Of a stretch of DNA of 64,000 bases, positions 35,428 to 42,180 are shown one piece after another. A program made the position numbers and the translations under genes. The notes beneath the pieces are model-generated. The model ran no database searches and was not told the DNA's origin. It saw only the letters and a list, made by a program, of their open reading frames with translations. The stretch comes from Candidatus Saccharimonadota bacterium. GTDB lineage: Bacteria > Patescibacteriota > Saccharimonadia > Saccharimonadales > Saccharimonadaceae. The stretch's first letter is position 1; each line of letters opens with the position of its first letter. Where the stretch lies: NCBI GenBank assembly GCA_905372835.1, contig CAJPQK010000001.1, positions 124,001 to 188,000 of the forward strand, read 5' to 3'.

Positions 35428-35990
35428 GATGTAAAAATACCTTTAACAAAGGTAGTGGCAAGTAGTTCTAGCGTCCTACCAATATCTGGAAAATCGCCTT
35501 CAGTGATATGTATATCCATGTAGTAAAACAAATTATAAACCTGTAAAATATCCTGAATTTTTTCCTCTGAATAGCCTTCTGCTACCATGCGACCGGTAAA
35601 GGTTTCGACCAAAAATTGGTGGAAGGTGTTCGTAGCTTTACCCTTACCCGAAGAATAATAACCACGTAGTGTGCGAGAGACGGCTGGATTATGCCATTCT
35701 GCCAGAATTTTATTGGACGAAACGAGGCTTCGTGACTGTTCAAAAATTTGTCTTACAAGTTCAACCAAATCTTGCCGCCAATCAATGTCGTCCATCATCG
35801 CTTGGCGAATGCGGTTGTTTTCTTCAATGTACACATCCAGAAAGATAGTTTCTTTGCTGTCGTAGTAGTTGTAGAAAGAACCGACTGCTACCCCAGCGCG
35901 TTTAGCAATTTCTGAGATACCGGTCTCTTTATATCCCTTTTTTGAGAAGACATCATAGGCAGCTATTTTTAATGCTTGTCTTTTGTCCAA
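35424..35990 (-). CDS. TetR family transcriptional regulator
   Basis: A 188-residue repressor. The N-terminal helix-turn-helix (ISEIAKRAGVAVGSFYNYYD near residues 24-43) is the TetR signature; the ligand-binding C-terminal half is variable, as expected. The RBS gaaggaggt lies close before the start. A perfect 13-base inverted repeat lies just upstream at 36017-36050 and is the likely operator, so it probably represses itself and the flavoprotein gene with which it overlaps. The effector is unknown. Confidence 0.9.
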   Translation of the reverse strand: MDKRQALKIAAYDVFSKKGYKETGISEIAKRAGVAVGSFYNYYDSKETIFLDVYIEENNRIRQAMMDDIDWRQDLVELVRQIFEQSRSLVSSNKILAEWHNPAVSRTLRGYYSSGKGKATNTFHQFLVETFTGRMVAEGYSEEKIQDILQVYNLFYYMDIHITEGDFPDIGRTLELLATTFVKGIFTS

Positions 35991-36016
35991 CGCTGGTGAC
36001 CTCCTTCATGTTAATA

Positions 36017-36050
36017 ATATGAATGAATAATTTTTTATATTCATTCATAT
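36017..36050. promoter_or_regulatory. Inverted repeat, probable TetR operator
   Basis: ATATGAATGAATA (36017-36029) and TATTCATTCATAT (36038-36050) are perfect inverse copies separated by eight AT bases. Half-sites built on GAATGAATA are common for TetR-family regulators. It lies 27 bases upstream of the TetR start. Confidence 0.75.
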
Positions 36051-36122
36051 CGTATCGAATTATGATTATTGTGTCAATAGAAGAGTGGTTGAGTGGCTGT
36101 TAGTAGATTCGTGATGTCCAAG

Positions 36123-36231
36123 GACTGATGGCAATCAACCGGGTGTACGGTGACGCTTGGGTGCGACTAACCACGCGCGGCGCTAGTGCAGCGCATTTGG
36201 CCGGAAGCGCAGGCGATAGTATACTAAAGAA
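36123..36231 (+). pseudogene. Remnant of a second winged-helix gene (3' part)
   Basis: This stretch matches bases 34512-34619, the 3' half of the intact winged-helix gene. Long shared words include GGGTGCG-CTAACCACGCGCGG, TTTGGCCGGAAGC and CAGGCGATAG. The translated start (RVYGDAWVRLTTRG against QAYGDAWVRLTTRG) is nearly the same, then a five-base loss shifts the frame. The 5' part with the helix-turn-helix is gone. The TetR and flavoprotein genes lie between the two copies. Confidence 0.75.
36220..36225 (+). promoter_or_regulatory. -10 box of the DUF1697 gene
   Basis: TATACT seven bases before the ATG at 36233, no RBS. It is formed in the tail of the pseudogene copy. Confidence 0.4.
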
Positions 36232-36232
36232 T

Positions 36233-36772
36233 ATGAGATATATCCTGTTGCTCCGGGGCATCAATGTCGGCGGTAAAAATAAAGTCTCGATGAACGACCT
36301 TACGGCAAGTCTCGAAGATTTGGGGTATCAGGATGTTGTTACATATATCAATAGCGGTAACGTTATATTTGACACTGATGATGACCTGACGACAGTCAAA
36401 AAGAATATTGCTGGCATGTTAGGGCGTTTTCCGTTTGCCATCAAACACGTCATCCTGACGAAAAACGAGTATTTAGATGAAGTATCAAATCTGCCGGAAT
36501 GGTGGCATCAGCCTTTGGCACGGACCGATGTGCTGTTCTATACCGATGATGTTGACCCTGAGAATATGAAAGATAGAATTAGCCACATGCCGCTTCATGA
36601 TGAAATCGTTCATTTCGGCAAAAAGGCGGTCTTTTGGGGTAAATATACGGAGAAAGAATTTTTGCGTACGTCATATCACAAGTTACTAATGAAAGAAAAG
36701 TTTTACCCACTAATCACTATTCGCAATGGGCGAACATTTGATACGTTAGGAAAGATGCTGGGGCGGCAATAA
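36233..36772 (+). CDS. DUF1697 family protein
   Basis: A 179-residue cytoplasmic protein of DUF1697. The opening MRYILLLRGINVGGKNKVSM and the later VVTYINSGNVIFDTD are the family hallmarks, and the C-terminal NGRTFDTLGKMLGR is also usual. The start is set at 36233 because the frame upstream belongs to the broken winged-helix copy. No enzymatic function is established for the family. It is followed directly by the histidine-leader region. Confidence 0.88.
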   Translation: MRYILLLRGINVGGKNKVSMNDLTASLEDLGYQDVVTYINSGNVIFDTDDDLTTVKKNIAGMLGRFPFAIKHVILTKNEYLDEVSNLPEWWHQPLARTDVLFYTDDVDPENMKDRISHMPLHDEIVHFGKKAVFWGKYTEKEFLRTSYHKLLMKEKFYPLITIRNGRTFDTLGKMLGRQ

Positions 36773-36807
36773 AGATTTACTGATTAAACTAAAATCTTTA
36801 GTATAAT
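36771..36807 (+). promoter_or_regulatory. Promoter of the histidine leader
   Basis: TATAAT (36802-36807) lies seven bases before the leader ATG. The upstream stretch holds an inverted repeat AAAGATTT (36771-36778) / AAATCTTT (36792-36799). This repeat begins in the stop codon of DUF1697 and could be an operator or a weak terminator. Confidence 0.5.
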
Positions 36808-36814
36808 GGTTTAC

Positions 36815-36859
36815 ATGACGAAATTATTTTTGCAACATCACCATCATCTCCACTTGTAA
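36815..36859 (+). CDS. Histidine leader peptide (14 residues, five His)
   Basis: ATG at 36815 opens MTKLFLQHHHHLHL and stops with TAA at 36857-36859. Four histidine codons stand in a row (CAT CAC CAT CAT, 36836-36847) with a fifth two codons on. This is the pattern of his-operon leader peptides, where ribosome stalling at His codons reports uncharged tRNA-His. A terminator with an alternative pairing partner starts one base after the stop codon. The -10 box is seven bases upstream, so the leader is probably translated from a leaderless messenger. Confidence 0.8.
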   Translation: MTKLFLQHHHHLHL

Positions 36860-36907
36860 GCAGGAGGTGTCTTGTTGTTGTCGTATGCCTCCTGCGGGAG
36901 GTTTTTT
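36860..36907 (+). terminator. Transcription attenuator with competing hairpins
   Basis: The terminator is CCTCC (36888-36892), loop TGCG, GGAGG (36897-36901), then six T (36902-36907). A competing stem pairs GCAGGAGG (36860-36867) with CCTCCTGC (36888-36895), eight perfect pairs, using the same 5' arm of the terminator. A ribosome finishing at the leader stop codon would cover 36860-36867 and let the terminator form. A ribosome held at the His codons would leave it free, and transcription would go on into the peptidase gene at 36936. Confidence 0.8.
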
Positions 36908-36935
36908 GATTGATTAATTTTGGGAAAGGAAATGT

Positions 36936-37928
36936 ATGATACCAGATAAATTACAGTCAGTTGATGAAGTGAGAATAGTTGCGCCGGCGCGCTCAGCGAG
37001 CGATATTGACGAAAGAGTTTTAGATCGGGCGAAAGTAATCATAGAATCACTGGGACTAAAAGTTACGTTTAGCAAAAATGCTTTTTCTCGCAATCAGCGA
37101 GGTTGTCCGACGGACGATGAGAAGGTTGAAGATTTACACGAAGCATTTATGGACGAAAATGTGAAGTGTATTCTGGCGGCTATCGGCGGGTTTAATTCCA
37201 ATCAGTTGCTTGGTAAAATTGACTGGCAAATTATTAAAGACAATCCGAAGATCTTTGGTGGTTTTTCTGATATCACTGTCCTCAATCACGCGATTTTGGC
37301 AAAAACTGGGTTGGTGACCTATGCGATGCCGAATTTCTATTGTTTTGGTTTGCCGCCAGAAACTGATTATTCGTTAGAGTATTTTCGGCGGTGTTTGTTT
37401 GCCAATCAGCCGGCAGAACTTGTCGTTCAGCAATCGGAAACCTTTTACGATCTTCCGTGGGATTATGATGAAGTTTCGCCGCGTCAAGCTTTGGAAAATG
37501 ACGGACCGCGAGTCGTGCAGGGCGGATCGGCTGAAGGAGTAATGATTGGTGGCAATTTGTGTAGTCTAAATCTGTTGAATGGCACGGAATATTTTCCGAA
37601 AGTTGAAGGCGATATTATTTTGTGCATTGAAGACGATAGCTATGATTCAATTCCCGAAACGTTTGAGCGCCACGTGCAGGCGTTGATGCAACAGCCATTT
37701 TTTCGTCAAGTAAAAGCAATTTTAGTTGGGCGTTTTCAGGGCGAATCTCGGGCGACTGACGATATGATTAGCGACATCATTCTTTCAAAGAATATCGATT
37801 CAAAAATTCCAGTGATAGTCAATCTCGATTTTGGCCACACTGACCCGAAGTTCACGTATCCGGTTGGCGGTAAGTGCAAGGTTGTAGCGGGAGATGATAC
37901 TAAAATTATCATTCGTTGCGGCGACTAA
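36936..37928 (+). CDS. S66 family peptidase (LD-carboxypeptidase / MccF-like)
   Basis: A 330-residue serine peptidase of family S66. The N-terminal half opens EVRIVAPARSASDID; the nucleophile is probably Ser111 in FGGFSDITVLNHAI, preceded by AAIGGFNSNQLL. CIEDD near residue 231 and DFGHTDPK near residue 300 give the catalytic Glu and His. LD-carboxypeptidases trim the tetrapeptide stem of peptidoglycan, whereas MccF relatives break microcin C-like aminoacyl-nucleotide poisons. The sequence does not decide between them, but control by a histidine attenuator is easier to explain for a gene that answers a block in tRNA charging. Confidence 0.88.
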   Translation: MIPDKLQSVDEVRIVAPARSASDIDERVLDRAKVIIESLGLKVTFSKNAFSRNQRGCPTDDEKVEDLHEAFMDENVKCILAAIGGFNSNQLLGKIDWQIIKDNPKIFGGFSDITVLNHAILAKTGLVTYAMPNFYCFGLPPETDYSLEYFRRCLFANQPAELVVQQSETFYDLPWDYDEVSPRQALENDGPRVVQGGSAEGVMIGGNLCSLNLLNGTEYFPKVEGDIILCIEDDSYDSIPETFERHVQALMQQPFFRQVKAILVGRFQGESRATDDMISDIILSKNIDSKIPVIVNLDFGHTDPKFTYPVGGKCKVVAGDDTKIIIRCGD

Positions 37929-38003
37929 GCAAACTTTGAATAGGGTGCTTTAAGCAATTTTTCAGATGCCTGTGCTAAAGTTGAAAAAGAGGATAATTAG
38001 CTG

Positions 38004-38678
38004 ATGAGAATTTTACTAGTAGAAGATGACGTGGCGATTGCGCGGTCGCTGAAAGAGGGTTTGGAGGATGAAGCCTATGCAGTTGACGTGGCGCATGACG
38101 GTGACGAGGGGTATCGGACGGCGATGGCGGATGACTATGATGTGATTATTCTTGACGTGATGCTGCCGGAAATGAATGGCTATGAAGTGTGCCGGGCGCT
38201 GCGCAAAGATGGTAATCAGACACCGATTTTGATGTTAACGGCGCGGGATGCTGAGCGGGATATTGTCGAAGGCTTGGATATGGGCGCTGATGATTATTTG
38301 GCGAAGCCGTTCAGTTTTGAGGTGTTATTGGCGCGTCTTCGCGCCTTGCTGCGCCGTCCGAATGAGAAGCTGGAAGAAATCTTGCGGGTCGGTGATTTGA
38401 CGCTTGATCCGAGTTTGAAAAAAGTAATACGGGCGAACCAGGAAATTAGCCTAACTGCCAAAGAATACGGCGTCTTGGAATATCTGATACGTAACGCCGG
38501 CAAGGTTCTGTCCAAAGAGCAAATCATCTCGCACGTGTGGGACTTTGATGCCGATGTCTTGCCGAATAACGTTGAACTATTCATCATGTTTTTGCGCCGC
38601 AAAATCGATAAGCCATTCGGCTCAAAATTGATCCACACCGTCCCGGGCTTTGGCTATAAACTGGAGGACAAATCATGA
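38004..38678 (+). CDS. Two-component response regulator (OmpR family)
   Basis: A 224-residue DNA-binding regulator. The receiver domain opens MRILLVEDDVAIARSLKEGL; the phosphorylated aspartate is in YDVIILDVMLPEMNGYE (near residue 51), and the switch Lys is in DYLAKPFSFEVLLAR. The C-terminal winged helix (KEYGVLEYLIRNAGKVLSKE) binds DNA. It overlaps the sensor kinase by ATGA. RBS agaggataa precedes it. Probable targets are the ABC exporter genes just downstream, by neighbourhood only. Confidence 0.95.
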   Translation: MRILLVEDDVAIARSLKEGLEDEAYAVDVAHDGDEGYRTAMADDYDVIILDVMLPEMNGYEVCRALRKDGNQTPILMLTARDAERDIVEGLDMGADDYLAKPFSFEVLLARLRALLRRPNEKLEEILRVGDLTLDPSLKKVIRANQEISLTAKEYGVLEYLIRNAGKVLSKEQIISHVWDFDADVLPNNVELFIMFLRRKIDKPFGSKLIHTVPGFGYKLEDKS

Positions 38679-39643
38679 AACGGCAGCGTGTCAGGCGGTT
38701 GGCGCTAAGCTATCTGGCGGTGATTATGACGCTGTCGCTGGTGTTTAGCGTGATTATTTATGCTATCACTTCCGTGCAATTAAATCGTCCATTACCGCCG
38801 GGTGAACATGCTCAGCAACCGCCAGAGCTTATTGAGCGTCAGTTTAGTCGCCGCCTGGAGCAACGCAACCGCGAGACGCGCGGGTCGGTGATCATGTCGC
38901 TGGTGGTACTCAATGGCGTGATGTTGCTGGTCGGTTATTGGCTGAGTCTGCTATTGGCACGTCGGACATTGGCACCAATTGAGCGGTCGATTGAACAGCA
39001 AGCACAGTTTGTGTCGGATGCGAGCCATGAACTGCGGACGCCATTGACAGCATTGATGACCACCAACGAAGTGGCGCTACGTAAAAAAACGCTGGATGAC
39101 AAAAAGGCGAGAGCGGTGTTTCAGCGCAACATTGACGAGGTTGAACAATTGCGCACACTGACGGATAATTTGTTGCAACTTACCCAGGTTAATAATCAGC
39201 AGATTGAAAAACGGGCAGTCGATATGGCCGAGCTTGTCCGCGACACAGTTGATCGCTACCAGCTGGCAGCTGACAAGAAACGAGTGGCACTGGATATGCA
39301 AGTGGCATCAATAACACACACAGTAGCGGTCGCGGCGGTGACGCAAATTTTAGGCACACTGATTGATAACGCCGTCAAATATTCGCCGCCAGACAGCACT
39401 GTCATAATTCGGCTGGACGGACAAGCCCTGTCGGTTGTCGACCAAGGGATTGGCATTGCCAAAAAAGACCAGGCGAAAATTTTTGACAGATTTTATCGTA
39501 GCGATGAGGCTCGCACTCGCGGGCAAAACTCGGGCTATGGTCTCGGGCTGGCTATCGCCAAGGCGGTGGCTGATAAACACGGCTATCGATTGAGTGTCAA
39601 AAGCGAACCAGGCCGAGGCTCAACCTTTAGGTTACATTTCTGA
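38675..39643 (+). CDS. Two-component sensor histidine kinase
   Basis: A 322-residue membrane sensor with helices near residues 10-32 and 72-95 and a short outside loop of about 40 residues between them, rich in Pro, Gln and Arg. The phosphorylated His118 is in SDASHELRTPLTAL, then N box IDNAVKYSP, G1 DQGIGIAKKD and G2 GYGLGLAIAK. There is no HAMP or PAS domain of note. The small outside loop suggests sensing in or at the membrane, as in kinases that watch cell-envelope damage. Paired with the regulator before it. Confidence 0.94.
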   Translation: MKRQRVRRLALSYLAVIMTLSLVFSVIIYAITSVQLNRPLPPGEHAQQPPELIERQFSRRLEQRNRETRGSVIMSLVVLNGVMLLVGYWLSLLLARRTLAPIERSIEQQAQFVSDASHELRTPLTALMTTNEVALRKKTLDDKKARAVFQRNIDEVEQLRTLTDNLLQLTQVNNQQIEKRAVDMAELVRDTVDRYQLAADKKRVALDMQVASITHTVAVAAVTQILGTLIDNAVKYSPPDSTVIIRLDGQALSVVDQGIGIAKKDQAKIFDRFYRSDEARTRGQNSGYGLGLAIAKAVADKHGYRLSVKSEPGRGSTFRLHF

Positions 39644-39723
39644 GATTTGGCTGGCTAGCCGCTTACAATATGAAGAAAGCTGAGGTTTGGTGGCGTAAAT
39701 GCCTAAATTATTGTATATTTGAA

Positions 39724-39745
39724 CTATAACAAAGGGCAGTTATAG
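39724..39745. promoter_or_regulatory. Inverted repeat upstream of the ABC exporter
   Basis: CTATAAC (39724-39730) and GTTATAG (39739-39745) are inverse copies spaced by AAAGGGCA. It lies 15 bases before the ATG at 39761, next to the RBS aaaggaaag. It may be an operator for the two-component regulator or a GntR-type site. The rest of the gap from 39644 holds no clear element. Confidence 0.4.
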
Positions 39746-39760
39746 AAAAGGAAAGTTGCT

Positions 39761-40666
39761 ATGAGTAACCATTCACCGCTGATTTTACACGGACTTACCA
39801 AGCGCTTTGGCCGCAAACTGGCAGTCAATAATGTGTCGTTGGAGATATGCGAAGGTGAAGTATTTGGCTTTCTTGGACCGAATGGTGCGGGTAAAAGTAC
39901 GACAATTCGGTCAGTGATGGATTTCTTGAGGCCGACGGATGGCTGGGTAGAGTTGCTGGGCGGACAGAGTGTCGAGGAACGAACGGTGCTTCATGATCAG
40001 GTTGGATATCTGGCGGGCGACATTGCGCTATATGAAAATATGACTGGCCGAAAATTGCTAAAGTTTTTGGCGCGGATAGGTCGGAAGGTTGATTGGAAGT
40101 ATGTTGATGAGCTGGCTGAGCGTTTTGAGGCGGTACTGGATCGACCGATCCGCCAGCTTTCCAAGGGTAATCGCCAGAAAATTGGTCTAATTCAAGCCTT
40201 TATGCACCGACCAAAATTGCTGATTTTGGACGAACCGACCAGCGGGTTGGATCCGCTGATGAAACAAGTGTTTTACGATTTGGTGCGCGAAGTTTCCGAG
40301 CAAGGCGCAACGGTATTTGTCAGCAGCCACGATCTGACTGAAGTGCAAAAAATTTGCCACCGTGCCGGTTTTATTCGTGATGGAAAATTGATAGCCATTG
40401 AACCTATCGCGACCATGAAACACCTGTCGACACACCGTTACATTGTGGCATTTGCTAAAAAACCGTCCCTAGCGGCAGCCAGAAAACTGCCATCCATCAC
40501 CAATGTTCAACACCGCGGCGACGAATACGAATTCACTGTCAAAGGTGACGCAACGGAGTTTGTCTCGTTCATTGCCGAATACAAACCAAAACTATTGCGC
40601 GAATCAGAATTGGAGCTAGAAGAATTATTTATGCGGTATTATGAAGGCGAGGAGGCAAAGCGATGA
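39761..40666 (+). CDS. ABC transporter ATPase (drug/bacteriocin exporter type)
   Basis: A 301-residue ATPase. Walker A GPNGAGKST is near residues 44-52, the signature LSKGNRQKIGL near 132 (LSKGN in place of LSGGQ, as in many ABC-2 drug exporters), and Walker B LLILDEPTSGLDPL near 151, with the switch His in SSHDLTEV. The last 80 residues form the extra domain often found in Ccm/DrrA-like ATPases. It overlaps its permease by ATGA. The two-component pair upstream hints at induction by an antimicrobial compound. Confidence 0.92.
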   Translation: MSNHSPLILHGLTKRFGRKLAVNNVSLEICEGEVFGFLGPNGAGKSTTIRSVMDFLRPTDGWVELLGGQSVEERTVLHDQVGYLAGDIALYENMTGRKLLKFLARIGRKVDWKYVDELAERFEAVLDRPIRQLSKGNRQKIGLIQAFMHRPKLLILDEPTSGLDPLMKQVFYDLVREVSEQGATVFVSSHDLTEVQKICHRAGFIRDGKLIAIEPIATMKHLSTHRYIVAFAKKPSLAAARKLPSITNVQHRGDEYEFTVKGDATEFVSFIAEYKPKLLRESELELEELFMRYYEGEEAKR

Positions 40667-41442
40667 TGCGGCAGACGGTGCGGCAAAATTACAAATTGCC
40701 GCTGTTTTTGGGCGTTGGAATTAGCGTTGTGGCAGTATTGTTTTCAGCGTTGTTCAATAAATTTAGCGATCAATTAAGTCCATTCATCAATATGATGCCA
40801 GCTGGCATGAAAGCGGTAGTTGGCGATTTGGCGATTGGCACCACTCCAGAGGGCTGGCTGAGTATTGAGCTGTTTCCGCTGGTGGCGATGGTCGGGGTGG
40901 TGATTACGGCGATTATTTTGGGCGCTGGGGTAATTGGCCGGGAAGAAGATTCGGGAACGCTGGAGTTGTTGCTTGCTAGTCGGCGGACTCGTGTGACGAT
41001 TGTGCTGCAAAAATATGTGGCGATGGTGGGATTGTTGGTAATTCCTCCAGTGATGTTGTTGGCGACCATTGCACTCATCGGTCCGCTGTTTGATTTTAAT
41101 CCAAACCTCACACATGTTGCTGGGGCTTGTGTGAGCTTATGGCTTTTGGGCCTTAGTTTTGGTAGTCTCACCTTTGTCACCCAGGCGGTGACGGGCCGGC
41201 GCGGGCTGGCTGTTGGCGTTGGTAGTCTAATTTTTCTAGCAATGTACACCCTGTCGATTACCGCCAAGTTGATCGAAAGCTGGAAAGATTACGACGTTTG
41301 GTCGCTGATTCATTACTACAACATTCCGGGCAGTTTGATGGATGGATTGGACTTAGGGAAATTGGTCGTTTTGGTTTGTGTGAGTTTGGTGTCACTTGGC
41401 GTGGCAGTGATCGGATTTTATCGGCGAGACATGGGGGTGTGA
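40663..41442 (+). CDS. ABC-2 type transporter permease
   Basis: A 259-residue membrane protein with six helices (first near residues 14-32, last near 235-253). The loop IGREEDSGTLELLLASRRTR near residues 88-107 is the cytoplasmic coupling segment of ABC-2 permeases. It would pair with the ATPase before it to export a drug, lipid or peptide. Translation starts inside the ATPase stop codon. Confidence 0.88.
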   Translation: MMRQTVRQNYKLPLFLGVGISVVAVLFSALFNKFSDQLSPFINMMPAGMKAVVGDLAIGTTPEGWLSIELFPLVAMVGVVITAIILGAGVIGREEDSGTLELLLASRRTRVTIVLQKYVAMVGLLVIPPVMLLATIALIGPLFDFNPNLTHVAGACVSLWLLGLSFGSLTFVTQAVTGRRGLAVGVGSLIFLAMYTLSITAKLIESWKDYDVWSLIHYYNIPGSLMDGLDLGKLVVLVCVSLVSLGVAVIGFYRRDMGV

Positions 41443-41484
41443 TAGGGCGACTGCTGTTATGATCTATGATTTATTGGAGTGCAC

Positions 41485-42024
41485 GTGATTACTTCTCATC
41501 CGCTAATCATTCTCCGCGGTAATTCTGGCTGTGGTAAAACCAGCACGGCGCGCCTACTCCAGCGTCAACTAGGCTACGGCGCGATGCTGGTGTCGCAGGA
41601 TATGGTGCGGCGGGAGATGCTTCGCGTGAAAGATAGTGAAAGCAACCCGGCGATTCAGCTGATTTACGATCTATGCATGTACGGCAATAACGTTGGTTAT
41701 GCGGTGATTTTGGAAGGTATTTTGAGCAATAAAAAATATGGCACGATGCTGCGTCAGCTGCTGGATGATTTTCAGGGCGAAAAACTGATTTATTATTTTG
41801 ACATATCGTTTGAGGAAACGGTACGCCGCCACGCTACTAAGTCAAACGCTCATGAATTTGGCGAATCGGAGATGCGCCAGTGGTGGAAAGATCAAGATAT
41901 TTTGGGCGTGCCAGGTGAGCGGCGAATTGGCGAGAAGCTGACCCAGACGGAAATTGTCGACCTGATTCACCGCGACGTTTTGGCATTATCAGAGGGAGTA
42001 AATACTTCCGTATCTCACATGTAA
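41485..42024 (+). CDS. P-loop kinase, zeta-toxin/nucleoside-kinase-like
   Basis: A 179-residue P-loop protein. The Walker A motif GNSGCGKTSTARLLQ lies near the N-terminus, then DMVRREMLRVKD and a lid-like RHATKSNAHEFGE with basic residues. The GTG at 41485 is preferred because ggag ends five bases before it. Similar small kinases act on nucleosides, chloramphenicol or UDP-sugars; no antitoxin is adjacent, so a free-standing toxin is unlikely. The substrate is not known. Confidence 0.75.
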   Translation: MITSHPLIILRGNSGCGKTSTARLLQRQLGYGAMLVSQDMVRREMLRVKDSESNPAIQLIYDLCMYGNNVGYAVILEGILSNKKYGTMLRQLLDDFQGEKLIYYFDISFEETVRRHATKSNAHEFGESEMRQWWKDQDILGVPGERRIGEKLTQTEIVDLIHRDVLALSEGVNTSVSHM

Positions 42025-42043
42025 ATAATACAATGTATTTTCG

Positions 42044-42073
42044 TTGACAGACGCTATATATCGCGTGTATATT
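42044..42073 (+). promoter_or_regulatory. Promoter of the anaerobic ribonucleotide reductase operon
   Basis: TTGACA at 42044-42049 and TATATT at 42068-42073, 18 bases apart. The first NrdR box fills the spacer, so bound NrdR would block polymerase. Confidence 0.7.
42051..42066. promoter_or_regulatory. NrdR box 1
   Basis: ACGCTATATATCGCGT fits the NrdR consensus (acaCwAtATATwGtgt) with the TATATA centre and symmetric ends. It sits between the -35 and -10 boxes. Confidence 0.8.
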
Positions 42074-42082
42074 CTATATTAA

Positions 42083-42098
42083 GCACTATATATGGTGT
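42083..42098. promoter_or_regulatory. NrdR box 2
   Basis: GCACTATATATGGTGT is a second NrdR site whose centre lies 32 bases from box 1, three helical turns, the usual spacing for co-operative NrdR binding. The repressor gene itself is not in this window. Confidence 0.8.
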
Positions 42099-42180
42099 TT
42101 TTAGAAAATAAATAACGTTTTTTGCAACACGCACCCCTTGGGGAGGTTGGGGTCTGTTTGTTGTCATAATAAGGAGGGGT

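Noticed and set aside
36128..36232. N-terminal extension of the DUF1697 protein
   Set aside because: This part is the frame-shifted copy of the winged-helix gene. DUF1697 proteins begin at MRYILLLRGINVGG, and a -10 box fits the start at 36233.
41485..42024. Zeta-toxin of a toxin-antitoxin pair
   Set aside because: The P-loop is similar, but no small antitoxin gene lies on either side and the length is that of metabolic kinases.
42099..42180. Cobalamin riboswitch ahead of the ribonucleotide reductase
   Set aside because: The leader is too short and lacks a B12 box; the gene is class III, which does not use B12.
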